A stretch of DNA of 64,000 bases from Azospirillum brasilense (GCF_007827815.1 NZ_VITH01000002.1:434001-498000); one strand, 5' to 3'. Counted from the first letter of the stretch, positions 43,689-55,987 are shown. Numbers and translations: made by a program. Notes: generated by a model not told the origin, from the sequence alone.

Positions 43689-44426
43689 TTACCCCCGCCC
43701 GCGCTCCTTCTCGATCCGGTCGTAGGCGGCGTTGATGGCGGCGATTTTCTGCGTCGCCAGATCGACGAACTCCTGCGGCATGCCCTGGGCGATCAGCAGG
43801 TCGGGGTGATGCTCGCGCACCAAGCGGCGGTGCGCGGCCTTGACCGCCTCGTCGCTGGCCCGGCGGGAGACGCCGAGCACGCCGTAGGGATCGGTCTCGT
43901 TCGGCGTGCCGGCGATGTGGTGGCCGGCGACGATGCGCTCGAACTCATCGTCGGTGAAGCCGAAGATGTGGGCGACGGTGCGCAGATATTCGACTTCCGT
44001 CTCGTGCAGCTCGTCGTCGGCCTCGGCGATGGCCAGCAGGCTGTCGAGCAGTTCCTCCAGAACGGCGCGGCGGTCCTCGAACAGGCCGGCGATCTGCTGG
44101 GCGTAGTCCTCGAAGCCGTGGGTGTCCTTGCGGGCGAGATCGAAGACGTGGCCCACCGTGTCCAGCTCCTCCGGCGGGACGCGGAACAGGCGCTTGAAGG
44201 TGTCCACCTCCACCCGCTTCACCACGCCATCGGCGCGGGCCATCTTCGCCGACAGGGCGATCACGCCGATGGTGAAGGCGATGGACTTGGTGGCGTCCGC
44301 CGGGCCGCACAGGCCGCGGATGCCGCGCCCCACCGCGTAGCCAGCGGCCAGACCGATCAGGCCCCCGATCGGTCCGCCGATGGTAAAACCGGCCGCCCCG
44401 CCCAGGACGCTGCCCCAGATGCTCAT
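43689..44426 (-). CDS. TerB-DnaJ protein (DjlA-like)
   Basis: 245 aa. The N-terminus is Gly-rich and hydrophobic (about 30 residues with GG repeats), probably a membrane anchor as in DjlA. Residues about 50-170 are a TerB domain (AKMARADGVVKRVEVDTFKR), and residues about 180-245 a J domain with the HPD motif (REHHPDLL) that stimulates DnaK. DjlA links Hsp70 to membrane stress. It is transcribed away from the GNAT gene and 119 bases upstream of the ABC-F operon on the same strand. Confidence 0.9.
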   Translation of the reverse strand: MSIWGSVLGGAAGFTIGGPIGGLIGLAAGYAVGRGIRGLCGPADATKSIAFTIGVIALSAKMARADGVVKRVEVDTFKRLFRVPPEELDTVGHVFDLARKDTHGFEDYAQQIAGLFEDRRAVLEELLDSLLAIAEADDELHETEVEYLRTVAHIFGFTDDEFERIVAGHHIAGTPNETDPYGVLGVSRRASDEAVKAAHRRLVREHHPDLLIAQGMPQEFVDLATQKIAAINAAYDRIEKERGRG

Positions 44427-44747
44427 TTTTATCCGCCTTTCGACCGCCGGAGCAGCATACCGGCAGTCCGGCGCCGCGCCAACCGGCCCATACTTTTTCG
44501 TTGTTTCCCAAAATCTTCGCGCGCCGCGCCCTTTTCATCCGTTGGGGGTACGGGATTTTCCGATGGAGCGAAATGTTGCTGCGCTGCAACAGAGCCTTGT
44601 CGTCGTCGCCAGGGGCCTTGCCCTTCGGCTGCTCCTTCGCCATGTTGCGCCGCAACAAAAGAGGGCGGCCGGTCCAGGCCGCCGATGGGGAAGCGGACGA
44701 CGCGAAGCGGTGCGATGTCCCGAATCACCAGCGCCACGAGTCTCCCC
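44427..44747. other. Divergent promoter region with two dyads
   Basis: 321 bases between the divergent DjlA-like and GNAT genes. It contains two dyads, TGTTGCTGCGCTGCAACA (44574-44591) and TGTTGCGCCGCAACA (44643-44657), which share the 12-mer TGCGCYGCAACA. No gene is credible; a short minus-strand frame from 44658 lacks support. Confidence 0.5.
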
Positions 44748-45305
44748 ATGTCCGCCATCCGCAAGCTTCTCCCCACCGAGAGCGGCCAATACCGCGCGCA
44801 TCTGCTGCGGCTGGACAAGGCGGACCGCTACGCCCGCTTCACCGGCACCGTCTCCGGCGAGGTCATCGCCCAGCATTGCGAGTCGCTCGACTGGACGCGG
44901 ACCACGCTGCTCGGCCTGTTCGACCGCGGCGAGCTGCGCGGCGCGGTGGAGCTGTGCTTCGACCGGCTGCTGTGGCCGGGTGCCGCGGAACTGGCGATCA
45001 GCGTCGAGACGGGGTTTCAGGGGCGGGGCGTCGGCTCCACCCTGGTCCGCCGCTCGCTGTCCATCTCTGCGAACCGGGGCATCCGGCAGGTCCATATGAT
45101 GTGCCTGTCCGACAACACCCGCATGCGCGCCCTGTCGCGCCGCTTCGGCGGAACGATGGAACGCGACGGCGGGGAGTTCGCCATCACCTTCGATCTGCCG
45201 CGTCCTTCGCAGTTCTCGCTGGCGCTGGAGGCGTTCGAGGATGGGGCAGGGGCTGTGAACGCCGTGCTGGACAGCCTCCCGGCCGTTCTGAGGGTTGCCG
45301 CTTAG
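44748..45305 (+). CDS. GNAT-family N-acetyltransferase
   Basis: 185 aa. The acetyl-CoA binding segment is AISVETGFQGRGVGSTLVRRSL (the Q/R-x-x-G-x-G/A motif A, here QGRGVGS) followed by MMCLSDNTRMRALSRRFGG, typical of GNAT motif B. GNAT enzymes transfer an acetyl group to amines, antibiotics or protein N-termini; the substrate is unknown. An ATG at 44715 would add 11 residues and is a plausible alternative start. The gene is flanked by an AT-rich hypothetical. Confidence 0.88.
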   Translation: MSAIRKLLPTESGQYRAHLLRLDKADRYARFTGTVSGEVIAQHCESLDWTRTTLLGLFDRGELRGAVELCFDRLLWPGAAELAISVETGFQGRGVGSTLVRRSLSISANRGIRQVHMMCLSDNTRMRALSRRFGGTMERDGGEFAITFDLPRPSQFSLALEAFEDGAGAVNAVLDSLPAVLRVAA

Positions 45306-45356
45306 GTCGGTTCTGCAATTGGGCGGAGTTCATGAATAATTCTGAATATTTAAAAT

Positions 45357-45908
45357 TTATTTTATGTTGCACCAATAATAATGGTCGCGGTATGGTGTTA
45401 TTGTACATTCTCGAATAATGTCTCTTCCGGCCTCATTCATCTCGTAAAAGGGTTTTAACAATTCGTCGCTTTCATCGTAGATAAGCAGTGTTGTGCTTCC
45501 TGCAAAGCCATCCCACGCAAACGTGGCAAAGCGTTTTCCATTGTTTGGAAGCTTTGCGATTTCCAATTCATAACTGGGTAAGTTCGCTTGAAATCGAGCC
45601 CATTGGCCAAGGTGAAGCAGTGAACTGCCAAGGGTCTGCGGTACTACGATTGTTGCGGCAACGGACGCCGGAAGGAGGCCAAAGGAAATTGCCCTGCGCC
45701 ATTGACGTTTCAAAACGTGTACAATGAAAAATGGAAGTGAAAATACCGTAGCAAAAAATAAAGGTATGGCAAAAACAGCAAGCAAGGCGAGCATGAAAAA
45801 CGACGCCCCGCTCGCGACGACGGTGGCGGTGGTGAGGGCTGCTGCGAAAACTGGCCATAAGACGAATTTATCAATCTCATGCATTTTTACAGAGGGTGAC
45901 GCGGTCAT
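45357..45908 (-). CDS. Hypothetical membrane protein, AT-rich
   Basis: 183 aa from the ATG at 45908 (ATG at 45884 also possible). Two hydrophobic stretches (about residues 20-60: AAALTTATVVASGASFFML and LLAVFAIPLFFATVFSLPFF) followed by a basic loop and a third weaker one predict an inner-membrane protein with a C-terminal soluble domain rich in aromatic residues, ending YYWCNIK. The gene is clearly lower in GC than its neighbours, with codon use unlike the rest of the window, suggesting recent acquisition. No family recognised. It diverges from the hydantoinase gene. Confidence 0.6.
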   Translation of the reverse strand: MTASPSVKMHEIDKFVLWPVFAAALTTATVVASGASFFMLALLAVFAIPLFFATVFSLPFFIVHVLKRQWRRAISFGLLPASVAATIVVPQTLGSSLLHLGQWARFQANLPSYELEIAKLPNNGKRFATFAWDGFAGSTTLLIYDESDELLKPFYEMNEAGRDIIRECTITPYRDHYYWCNIK

Positions 45909-45930
45909 CTGGGCGGGCTTCTGCGGTGGC

Positions 45931-45950
45931 GCGATATGTAAATGTATCGC
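45931..45950. promoter_or_regulatory. Possible operator dyad GCGATA-N8-TATCGC
   Basis: Perfect 6-base inverted repeat with an AT-rich centre, between the divergent orphan membrane gene and the hydantoinase gene. It looks like a dimeric regulator site; no regulator gene adjoins it. Confidence 0.4.
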
Positions 45951-46077
45951 ATGATTGTATATTTTGCGACAAATTCTCGTCTCTTCGTTGCGGCCCCCCG
46001 CATTTGCACTCTCCGGCTTGACCTGCGGCGGCGTATCGTCACACTCCCCGGAAATCGGAAACATCAGGGAGTGGGGT

Positions 46078-49686
<3,609 letters not shown>

Positions 49687-49691
49687 CGGCG

Positions 49692-49740
49692 CCAATCCCC
49701 TCTCCCCTCCGGGGAGAGGGTTAGGGTGAGGGGCGAGGGG
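49692..49740. repeat. REP-like palindrome
   Basis: CCCCTCTCCCC / GGGGAGAGGG followed by TTAGGGTGAGGGG, nearly identical to the left half of 10207-10329. It may end the hydantoinase transcript. Confidence 0.75.
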
Positions 49741-49867
49741 CTTCCAAAAGCTCAAGCCCCCCACCCATGCGCGCGAGTCGCTTGTCTGCGCGGGCGGGGG
49801 GGCTTAGCTTCTCCGGTCCTACCACCGCACGGATTCGTGCCAAAAGGACCCCCGGGGAGATTCGTCC

Positions 49868-51271
49868 ATGACCGCCGTACCCGCCGCCCAGCCTCGCGTC
49901 GCCTTCACCGACGAGATGAAGGCCGAGTTCAAGGCCCTGCTTGGGGACCGCTTCACCACCGCCGCGGCGGTGCGCGAGCATCACGGCAAGGACGAGTCCT
50001 ACCACCCCAACTTCCCGCCCGACGGCGTCGCCTTCGCCACCTCCACCGAGGAGGTCAGCGCCATCGTCACGCTCTGCGCCAAGCACAAGCTGCCGATCAT
50101 CCCCTTCGGCACCGGCACCTCGCTGGAGGGCGGCGTCGCGGCGTTGGCCGGCGGCGTCTGCATCGACGTGTCGACCATGAAGGAGGTCCTGCGCGTCAGC
50201 CCGGAGGACCTCGACGTCACCGTCCAGGCCGGCGTGACCCGCAAGCAGCTCAACGAGCATCTGCGCGACACCGGCCTGTTCTTCCCCATCGATCCCGGCG
50301 CCGACGCCTCGCTGGGCGGCATGGCCTCCACCCGCGCCAGCGGCACCAACGCCGTGCGCTACGGCACCATGCGCGAGAACGTGCTGGGGCTGACCGTGGT
50401 GCTGGCCGACGGCCGGATCATCAAGACCGGCGGGCGCGCCCGCAAGTCGGCCGCCGGCTACGACCTGACCCGCCTGTTCGTCGGGGCGGAGGGCACGCTC
50501 GGCATCATCACCGAGGTGACTCTGCGCCTCTACGGCATCCCGGAGGCGATCTCGTCGGCGGTCTGCCCGTTCAACGACATCCGCGGCGCCGTGGACACGG
50601 TGATCCAGACCATCCAGTCCGGCATCCCGGTCGCCCGCATCGAGCTGCTGGACGAGGTCCAGATGGACGCGGTGAACAAGTATTCCAAGCTGGACTACAA
50701 GGTCGCCCCGACCCTGTTCTTCGAGTTCCACGGCACCGCCGCCGGGGTGAAGGAGCAGGCGGAGATGGTCGCGGCCATCGCCGCGGAGTTCGGCGGCAGC
50801 GAGTTCACCTGGGCGACCCGTCCGGAGGACCGCTCCAAGCTCTGGCAGGCCCGCCACGACGGCTATTACGCGGCGCTGGCGCTGCGCCCCGGCTCCAAGG
50901 GCTGGCCGACCGACGTCTGCGTGCCGATCTCGCGGCTGGCCGACTGCATCCTGGAGACCAAGAAGGACATCGCCGAATCCTCGATGCTGGCCCCGCTGGT
51001 CGGCCATGTCGGCGACGGCAACTTCCACCTCGTCTACGTCATCGACCCCGACAAGCCGGAGGAGCTGGCCGAGGCCAAGCGCCTGAACGACCGTATGGTC
51101 GACCGGGCGCTCGCCATGGGCGGCACCTGCACCGGCGAGCACGGCATCGGCTACGGCAAGATGGAGTTCCTGGAGAAGGAGGCCGGCGACGCCTTTGCCG
51201 TGATGGGCGAGCTGAAGCGCGCCTTCGACCCGGAGAACCGGATGAACCCCGGCAAGGTCGTCCGCTTCTGA
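49868..51271 (+). CDS. FAD-linked 2-hydroxyacid dehydrogenase (GlcD / D-lactate dehydrogenase type)
   Basis: 467 aa. N-terminal FAD-binding_4 domain with IIPFGTGTSLEGG, DVTVQAGVTRKQLNEHL, GADASLGGMASTRASGTNAVRYGTM and AEGTLGIITEVTLRLY (all GlcD/DLD hallmarks); C-terminal FAD-oxidase domain with GHVGDGNFH and the end motif GIGYGKMEFL. It oxidises D-lactate or glycolate, feeding electrons to cytochrome or quinone. Only one subunit type is present (no glcE/glcF), so a cytochrome-type D-lactate dehydrogenase is more likely than glycolate oxidase. GGGGAGA is 7 nt before the ATG. Confidence 0.92.
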   Translation: MTAVPAAQPRVAFTDEMKAEFKALLGDRFTTAAAVREHHGKDESYHPNFPPDGVAFATSTEEVSAIVTLCAKHKLPIIPFGTGTSLEGGVAALAGGVCIDVSTMKEVLRVSPEDLDVTVQAGVTRKQLNEHLRDTGLFFPIDPGADASLGGMASTRASGTNAVRYGTMRENVLGLTVVLADGRIIKTGGRARKSAAGYDLTRLFVGAEGTLGIITEVTLRLYGIPEAISSAVCPFNDIRGAVDTVIQTIQSGIPVARIELLDEVQMDAVNKYSKLDYKVAPTLFFEFHGTAAGVKEQAEMVAAIAAEFGGSEFTWATRPEDRSKLWQARHDGYYAALALRPGSKGWPTDVCVPISRLADCILETKKDIAESSMLAPLVGHVGDGNFHLVYVIDPDKPEELAEAKRLNDRMVDRALAMGGTCTGEHGIGYGKMEFLEKEAGDAFAVMGELKRAFDPENRMNPGKVVRF

Positions 51272-51282
51272 GGATAGGACAG

Positions 51283-51312
51283 GGGGAGCGTCGTTGCGCT
51301 CCCCGCTTCCTT
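51283..51312 (+). terminator. Probable terminator between convergent genes
   Basis: Stem GGGGAGCG / CGCTCCCC (51283-51290 and 51297-51304), then a pyrimidine run GCTTCCTTCC. The T-run is weak. It may serve the FAD dehydrogenase and, in reverse, the convergent dehydrogenase. Confidence 0.5.
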
Positions 51313-51334
51313 CCGTCCGGTCAGCGCGTTTTGT

Positions 51335-52216
51335 TCAGCGCGTCAGCCGCGTCATCAGGCTGGAGGTGTCCAGCCGGTTGCCGCCCATCCCCTGTACCTC
51401 GGCGTAGAACTGGTCGACCAGGGCGGTGACGGGCAGGCTGGCGCCGTTGTTGCGGGCCTCGTCCAGCACGATGCCCAGGTCCTTGCGCATCCAGTCCACG
51501 GCGAAGCCGAAGTCGAATTTGCCGTCCAGCATCGTCTTGGCGCGGTTGTCCATCTGCCAGGACTGGGCAGCCCCCTTTCCGATCACATCCACGACCCTGT
51601 GCCCGTCCAGCCCGGCCTTCTGCGCGAAGGCCATGCCCTCGGCCAGCCCCTGCAGCAGGCCGGCGATGCAGATCTGGTTGACCATCTTGGTCAGCTGGCC
51701 GGCACCCGCCGGGCCCATATGGGTGACGGAGCGGCCGTAGCAGGCCATCAGCGGCTGGGCGCGGGCGAAGGCGTCGGCGTCGCCGCCCACCATCACCGTC
51801 AGCACCCCGTTCTCCGCCCCGGCTTGCCCGCCGGACACCGGCGCGTCGAGGAAGAACAACCCGCGCTCCCGGGCCAGTTCGGCCATCTCGCGCGAGACGG
51901 TGGCGGAGACGGTGGAATGGTCGGCGACGATGGTGCCGGGCTTCATGGCGCCCATGGCCTCGCCGGCCACCGCCCGCACGTCGTCGTCGCCGCCCACGCA
52001 GAGGAAGACCACCTCGGCCTCGCGGGCTGCGTCAGCGGGGGTCGGGGCGCTGGCCCCGCCGAAGCGGGCGGTCCAGGCCTCGGCCTTGGCGGCGGTGCGG
52101 TTGAAGACGGTCACCGGGTGGCCGCCCCGGACGGCCAGATGGCCGGCCATGGGAAAGCCCATGGTGCCAAGCCCCAGAAAGGCGACGGAGCGGGAAACGG
52201 TCGCGGTGTCGGCCAT
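51335..52216 (-). CDS. NAD(P)-dependent 3-hydroxyisobutyrate dehydrogenase-like oxidoreductase
   Basis: 293 aa. N-terminal Rossmann fold with FLGLGTMGFPMAGHL, then the substrate-binding DAPVSGGQAGAENG and the catalytic-Lys motif GAGQLTKMVNQI. Beta-hydroxyacid dehydrogenases of this group act on 3-hydroxyisobutyrate, tartronate semialdehyde or glyoxylate/succinic semialdehyde. A link to the GlcD-type enzyme next door (glycolate/glyoxylate metabolism) is plausible but not shown. It is convergent with that gene. Confidence 0.92.
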   Translation of the reverse strand: MADTATVSRSVAFLGLGTMGFPMAGHLAVRGGHPVTVFNRTAAKAEAWTARFGGASAPTPADAAREAEVVFLCVGGDDDVRAVAGEAMGAMKPGTIVADHSTVSATVSREMAELARERGLFFLDAPVSGGQAGAENGVLTVMVGGDADAFARAQPLMACYGRSVTHMGPAGAGQLTKMVNQICIAGLLQGLAEGMAFAQKAGLDGHRVVDVIGKGAAQSWQMDNRAKTMLDGKFDFGFAVDWMRKDLGIVLDEARNNGASLPVTALVDQFYAEVQGMGGNRLDTSSLMTRLTR

Positions 52217-52597
52217 GGTCCTGTCTTTCTCTGCTGTATCGGCTGCGGATCGTTTCTTGTCGGCGATCGCCTTCGGACGGCGTCTGCCCTTGGACCGCCA
52301 AGCTAGGCCGGGAGCGCGCCCCGATCAAACGCCGTCCGCCGCGTGCCGCGCGATTGAAGAGCGCGGCGGTCCTTCCCCCGTCCGGCATCACCGGGCAGCG
52401 GCACTCTGCCGCGGGAGGCATGACTCTTTCGAACGAGGTTGTCTTGCCGCGCCCTTGCTACCGGCGCGTGATGTGTTAAGACGTAAATGCCGGGTTTGCA
52501 GCGCAGCACCCGGCCATGCCGGCGCAACGGCGCCGGTGAACCAGGGCAGAGCCGGGGCCGCAAGACCCGGGCCGGAGAACAAGGGAAGGATAGCCGC
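52217..52597. other. Region between divergent genes with a three-hairpin leader
   Basis: 381 bases. No gene is seen. The right end, upstream of the 76-aa gene, holds three consecutive GC-rich hairpins (52490-52513, 52519-52536, 52552-52570) before the Shine-Dalgarno AAGGGAAGGA at 52581-52590. The region around 52440-52485 is the most AT-rich and probably holds that gene's promoter. Confidence 0.5.
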
Positions 52598-52828
52598 ATG
52601 ACGAATCAGTCGGGTTTCCAGGATGCGCCGCCGGACGAGCGTTCGAACCTCACGGACGAGCAGGAGAGCGCCATCCGCGTCCTCGCCAACAGCCTGCACC
52701 GCCTGAACGACGCCGTCGTCAAGGCCGTGGAGGCCGGCGTGACGGTCGAGCTGATGCGCACCGCCCGCTATCACAACGCGACGGGCAACTGGGGCGACCA
52801 GCTCACCCCGATGATCCGCACCAAGTAA
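52598..52828 (+). CDS. Small conserved-looking hypothetical protein
   Basis: 76 aa, start ATG 52598 with AGGA 7-9 nt upstream. Acidic N-terminus, then a helix (RVLANSLHRLNDAVVKAVEAGV) and a C-terminal segment ARYHNATGNWGDQLTPM. No signal peptide, no membrane helix, no Cys pairs. Good ribosome binding site, coding bias and a textbook terminator right after it indicate a real gene. Function unknown; small helical proteins like this often act as regulators or adaptors. Confidence 0.75.
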   Translation: MTNQSGFQDAPPDERSNLTDEQESAIRVLANSLHRLNDAVVKAVEAGVTVELMRTARYHNATGNWGDQLTPMIRTK

Positions 52829-52850
52829 GCGGCTCATCCCGTCCGACCGG

Positions 52851-52891
52851 AAGGCCTCCCGCCCGAAAGGGCAGGGAGGCCTTTCCTTTTT
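52851..52891 (+). terminator. Rho-independent terminator of the 76-aa gene
   Basis: Perfect 10-base stem AAGGCCTCCC / GGGAGGCCTT (52851-52860, 52874-52883), 13-base loop, then TCCTTTTT. Stand-alone transcript of about 0.35 kb expected. Confidence 0.9.
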
Positions 52892-52991
52892 GGCGGTGCC
52901 TCTCCCGTCCCATCATTGTTCCCGTTGCGGTGCGGAACCGCGGCGCCCTTCGCCGGTTCCTTCCCATTTGGGCCCCAGCGAGGATACGGCC

Positions 52992-53192
52992 ATGAAGGAC
53001 GCTCAGAACCACACCCCGCAGCCTCAGGGGCAGCGTCAGGGGCAGCGTCAGGGCATGAACGACCGCGAAGCGTTCTGGCGGATGCACTGCCTGTCGGAGC
53101 CGACCTTCACCGACCTCACCCACGGCATCTTCCTGGGGCTGATCTGGTCGGCGGTGCTGTGGGCGCCGATGTTCATCAGCGTTCTGCTCTGA
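52992..53192 (+). CDS. Small single-span membrane protein
   Basis: 66 aa. ATG 52992 with GAGGA upstream. The hydrophilic N-terminus contains Q-G-Q-R repeats produced by a 12-bp tandem repeat (53025-53054); the C-terminal half has one membrane helix (GIFLGLIWSAVLWAPMFISVLL) that ends the protein. The FWRMHC and FTDLTHG segments look conserved. It is convergent with the hybrid kinase gene, with only 12 bases between their ends. Family unknown. Confidence 0.65.
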   Translation: MKDAQNHTPQPQGQRQGQRQGMNDREAFWRMHCLSEPTFTDLTHGIFLGLIWSAVLWAPMFISVLL

Positions 53193-53204
53193 CCCTTCGA
53201 GCCG

Positions 53205-55340
53205 TCAGGCGGTCTTCGCGGTGCGGAGCAGGGCGCGGACGCGGGCGGCGAGCTGGTCCGGGGTGAAGGGCTTGGGCAGGACGGCGGCGTCGGCCTTGAG
53301 CCCGCTCAGCGATTCGGGGCTGTAGCCGGAAATCAGCAGGACCCGGATGCCGGGCCAGCGCTCCTGGACCCGCCGCGCCAGATCGATTCCCGACACGCCG
53401 TAGGGCATCACCACGTCGGTCACGATCACGTCGAAGGCGGAATCCTGCTCCAGGATCTCCAGCGCGGCGGCGCCGTGGTCGGCGGTGACCACCTCGAAGC
53501 CCTCCTGGGTCAGGCCCTCCACGGTGGCCATCAGGACCAGCGCGTTGTCCTCGACCACCAGCAGGCGGATCGGGCCGCTCGGCGCCGCGTCCGCGGCCTC
53601 CGGGGCCGTCTCCGGCTCGGGCGGCCGGCCGGACACCGGCAGGGTGACGCGGACGACCGTGCCGCGGCGCGGGGCGCTGGAGATGGTGGCGTTGCCGCCG
53701 GACTGCCGGGCGAAGCCGTAGACCATCGACAGGCCCAGGCCCGTGCCCCTGCCGTGCGGCTTGGTGGTGAAGAAAGGCTCGAAGGCGCGGGCGGCGACCT
53801 CCGGCGGCATGCCGTCGCCGGTGTCGGTGATCTCCAGAACAGCAAGCGGGCCGTCGGGCGTCTCCTCCTGTCGGACGGCGATGCGGATGCGCCCGCCCGC
53901 CGGCATCGCGTCGCGGGCGTTCACCACGAGGTTCAGCACCGCCAGCTCCAGCTGGACCGGGTCGACCTCCACCCGCAGCGGGGCGCTGGGAAGCGCCCAA
54001 TCCAACGCGATGTCGGCGCGGATGGAGCGTTCCAGCAGATCGGCCATGGCGCGCAGGCCATCCCCCAGATCGACCAGCTTGGGGTCCACCGCCTCCTGGC
54101 GCGAGAAGGCGAGGAGCTGCCCGGTCAGCGTCCGGGCGCGCTCCAACGCGGTGCGGGTGCCGTCCAGATAATGCGCGCCTTCCGCCGGCAGGTGCCGCTT
54201 CATCAGATGCAGGTTGGCCAGGGCGGCGGTCAGCAGGTTGTTGAAGTCGTGGGCGACGCCGCCGGTGAGCTGGCCCAGCGCCTCCAGCTTCTGCGACTGG
54301 CGCAGCGCGGTCTCCAGGGACTCGCGGGCGCGGGCCTCCTCGGTCCAGCGGCGGACCGCCCGGGTCTCGCTCTGCGCGCGGCGCAGCGCCAGCAGGGTGA
54401 TGCCGACCAGGGCCAGCATCGCCGGCACCGTGAAGGCGGCGTATTGCAGGACGTTGCGCGCCCAGTTGGCCCGGATGTCGGCGATCGGGATGCCGTAGGT
54501 GACGTAGAGCGGGTAGGGCGCGACGTGCTTGAAGCCGTTGAGCCTCGCCACGCCGTCCAGGCGGCCCCGGGTGCGGAACACCCCCTCGGTCCGCCCGCCC
54601 GCCATGGCGCCGAGCAGGAAGCTGTCCGTGGCGTGACGGGACTGGCGGTCGCCCATCGAGGGGAAGCGGACCAGGACCGAGCCGTCGCGGCGGACGAGGG
54701 AGATCGCCTCCTTCGGTTCGGCGACGACGAGCTGGTAGAAATCGGCCAGGTAGTCGGTCAGCACCGCGGTCAGCAGCAGGCCGTTGAACGGCCCTTCCGG
54801 CCCGCCCGCGGCGGCGCGGCGGCGCGTGACGTTGAACTGCCGCTTGCCCGACCCGCGCCCGGTGATCGCCTCGCTGACGAGGATGCCGGCGTCGCCGGCC
54901 GCCTGGGTGCGGAAATACTCGCGGTCGCCGACGTTGATCGACGGGACCGGGAACTGGCGGTTGTCGTTGCGCACCGCACCGTTGGGGTCGATCAGCCCGA
55001 CGACGCCGATCTGCGGCACCTCCTCGACCAGCGTCCGCAGGTAGCCGTGCAGATCGTCGGAGCGCCCGATCTCGTCCCAGCTCATGCCGGCGGTCCGTTC
55101 GTCCAGCCGGTCCAGGACCTGCTCCACCGTGTCGAAGACCTTCTGCATGTGCTCGTGCAGGATCAGAACGGTCTTGCGGATGTTGCGCTCCGCCTGCGCC
55201 TCTTCCTCGTGAAAGTCGCGCCAGGCGATGGCGGCAAGCAGCAGGGTGGGGACCAGGACGGAGGCCACCAGCAGCAGGCGGAGAAGGCGCACCATGCCTG
55301 CCGATTCGTTTGCCAGGGCGTCGAGGTGGCGGAGGGGCAT
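53205..55340 (-). CDS. Hybrid sensor histidine kinase with periplasmic Cache domain
   Basis: 711 aa. TM1 (residues about 17-40), periplasmic Cache-like domain of about 250 residues (with VGDREYFR and YPLYVTYGIP, typical of dCache_1), and TM2 about 300-322. The HisKA domain has phospho-His364 in GGVAHDFNNLL, then HATPase_c with the N-box (NLVVNARDAMPAGG), G1 (DTGDGMP) and F/G2 (GTGLGLS). The C-terminal receiver has phospho-acceptor Asp642 (VTDVVMP). The H-box HDFNNLL marks the hybrid HisKA_2-like group. It senses a small molecule in the periplasm and relays to the receiver; no partner regulator is next to it. Confidence 0.9.
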   Translation of the reverse strand: MPLRHLDALANESAGMVRLLRLLLVASVLVPTLLLAAIAWRDFHEEEAQAERNIRKTVLILHEHMQKVFDTVEQVLDRLDERTAGMSWDEIGRSDDLHGYLRTLVEEVPQIGVVGLIDPNGAVRNDNRQFPVPSINVGDREYFRTQAAGDAGILVSEAITGRGSGKRQFNVTRRRAAAGGPEGPFNGLLLTAVLTDYLADFYQLVVAEPKEAISLVRRDGSVLVRFPSMGDRQSRHATDSFLLGAMAGGRTEGVFRTRGRLDGVARLNGFKHVAPYPLYVTYGIPIADIRANWARNVLQYAAFTVPAMLALVGITLLALRRAQSETRAVRRWTEEARARESLETALRQSQKLEALGQLTGGVAHDFNNLLTAALANLHLMKRHLPAEGAHYLDGTRTALERARTLTGQLLAFSRQEAVDPKLVDLGDGLRAMADLLERSIRADIALDWALPSAPLRVEVDPVQLELAVLNLVVNARDAMPAGGRIRIAVRQEETPDGPLAVLEITDTGDGMPPEVAARAFEPFFTTKPHGRGTGLGLSMVYGFARQSGGNATISSAPRRGTVVRVTLPVSGRPPEPETAPEAADAAPSGPIRLLVVEDNALVLMATVEGLTQEGFEVVTADHGAAALEILEQDSAFDVIVTDVVMPYGVSGIDLARRVQERWPGIRVLLISGYSPESLSGLKADAAVLPKPFTPDQLAARVRALLRTAKTA

Positions 55341-55597
55341 GGGCTGCGGGAATGACGGCCGGGTGGTGGGGAGACGGGAGGCGATGGGGCGGGGGGCGAA
55401 GCGCGGGTCATCGCGGCGAGGAAGCTATGCCGGTCTATGGCATCCGGGGCAACCTCAACTTTCCGGCGGCCCTATGACTTTCAGGAGGGCGCGCGGCGAT
55501 GCGGCGCGCCTTCCCCTTGGTTCCGCGGGGCGGAAGGGGCGACACTGGAGGGCGCCGGTGCCCCGCACCGCTGCCAACCCCGCGGAGACCATCAGCC

Positions 55598-55987
55598 ATG
55601 CCCCTGAAGCCCATCGAGCACGCCGACGCCGCTCCCGAGGTGCGCGCCGTCTACGACGACATCAAGGCCGCCCGCAACGTGCCCGACGTCAACAATTTCT
55701 GGAAGATGGCCGCCCATCACCCGCCCACCCTGAAGCGCACCTGGGAGAGCCTGAAGGAGGTGATGGCCCCCGGCGCGCTGGACCCGATGGTCAAGGAGAT
55801 GATCTTCGTCGCGGTCAGCGTGACCAACGGCTGCGACTACTGCATCCGCTCGCACGAGGCGGCGGCGCGGCGCGCCGGCATGACCGACGCCCAGTTCGGC
55901 GAACTGATGGCCGTGATCGGCATGGCCAACGAGACCAACCGCCTCGCCAAGGGCTATCAGGTGGAGATCGACGAGGCGCTGAAATAG
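55598..55987 (+). CDS. AhpD-like carboxymuconolactone decarboxylase family protein
   Basis: 129 aa. The core motif CDYCIRSHEAAA carries the redox CxxC followed by SH, the AhpD-type catalytic signature (Cys, Cys, His) used as a peroxidase reductant or decarboxylase. The helical fold is consistent (WESLKEVMAPGALDPMVKEM). Function: probably a peroxidase-like antioxidant; the substrate is unknown. ATG at 55598; the frame is open to 55499 without homology. Confidence 0.87.
   Translation: MPLKPIEHADAAPEVRAVYDDIKAARNVPDVNNFWKMAAHHPPTLKRTWESLKEVMAPGALDPMVKEMIFVAVSVTNGCDYCIRSHEAAARRAGMTDAQFGELMAVIGMANETNRLAKGYQVEIDEALK

Noticed and set aside
44430..44658. Short minus-strand frame starting M-L-R-R-N-M-A-K-E-Q upstream of the DjlA-like gene
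   Set aside because: It runs into the DjlA-like gene out of frame, has no ribosome binding site and no recognisable features; more likely promoter region.
52490..52597. Cobalamin or other known riboswitch upstream of the 76-aa gene
   Set aside because: The conserved boxes of known riboswitch classes are not present; only simple hairpins are seen.
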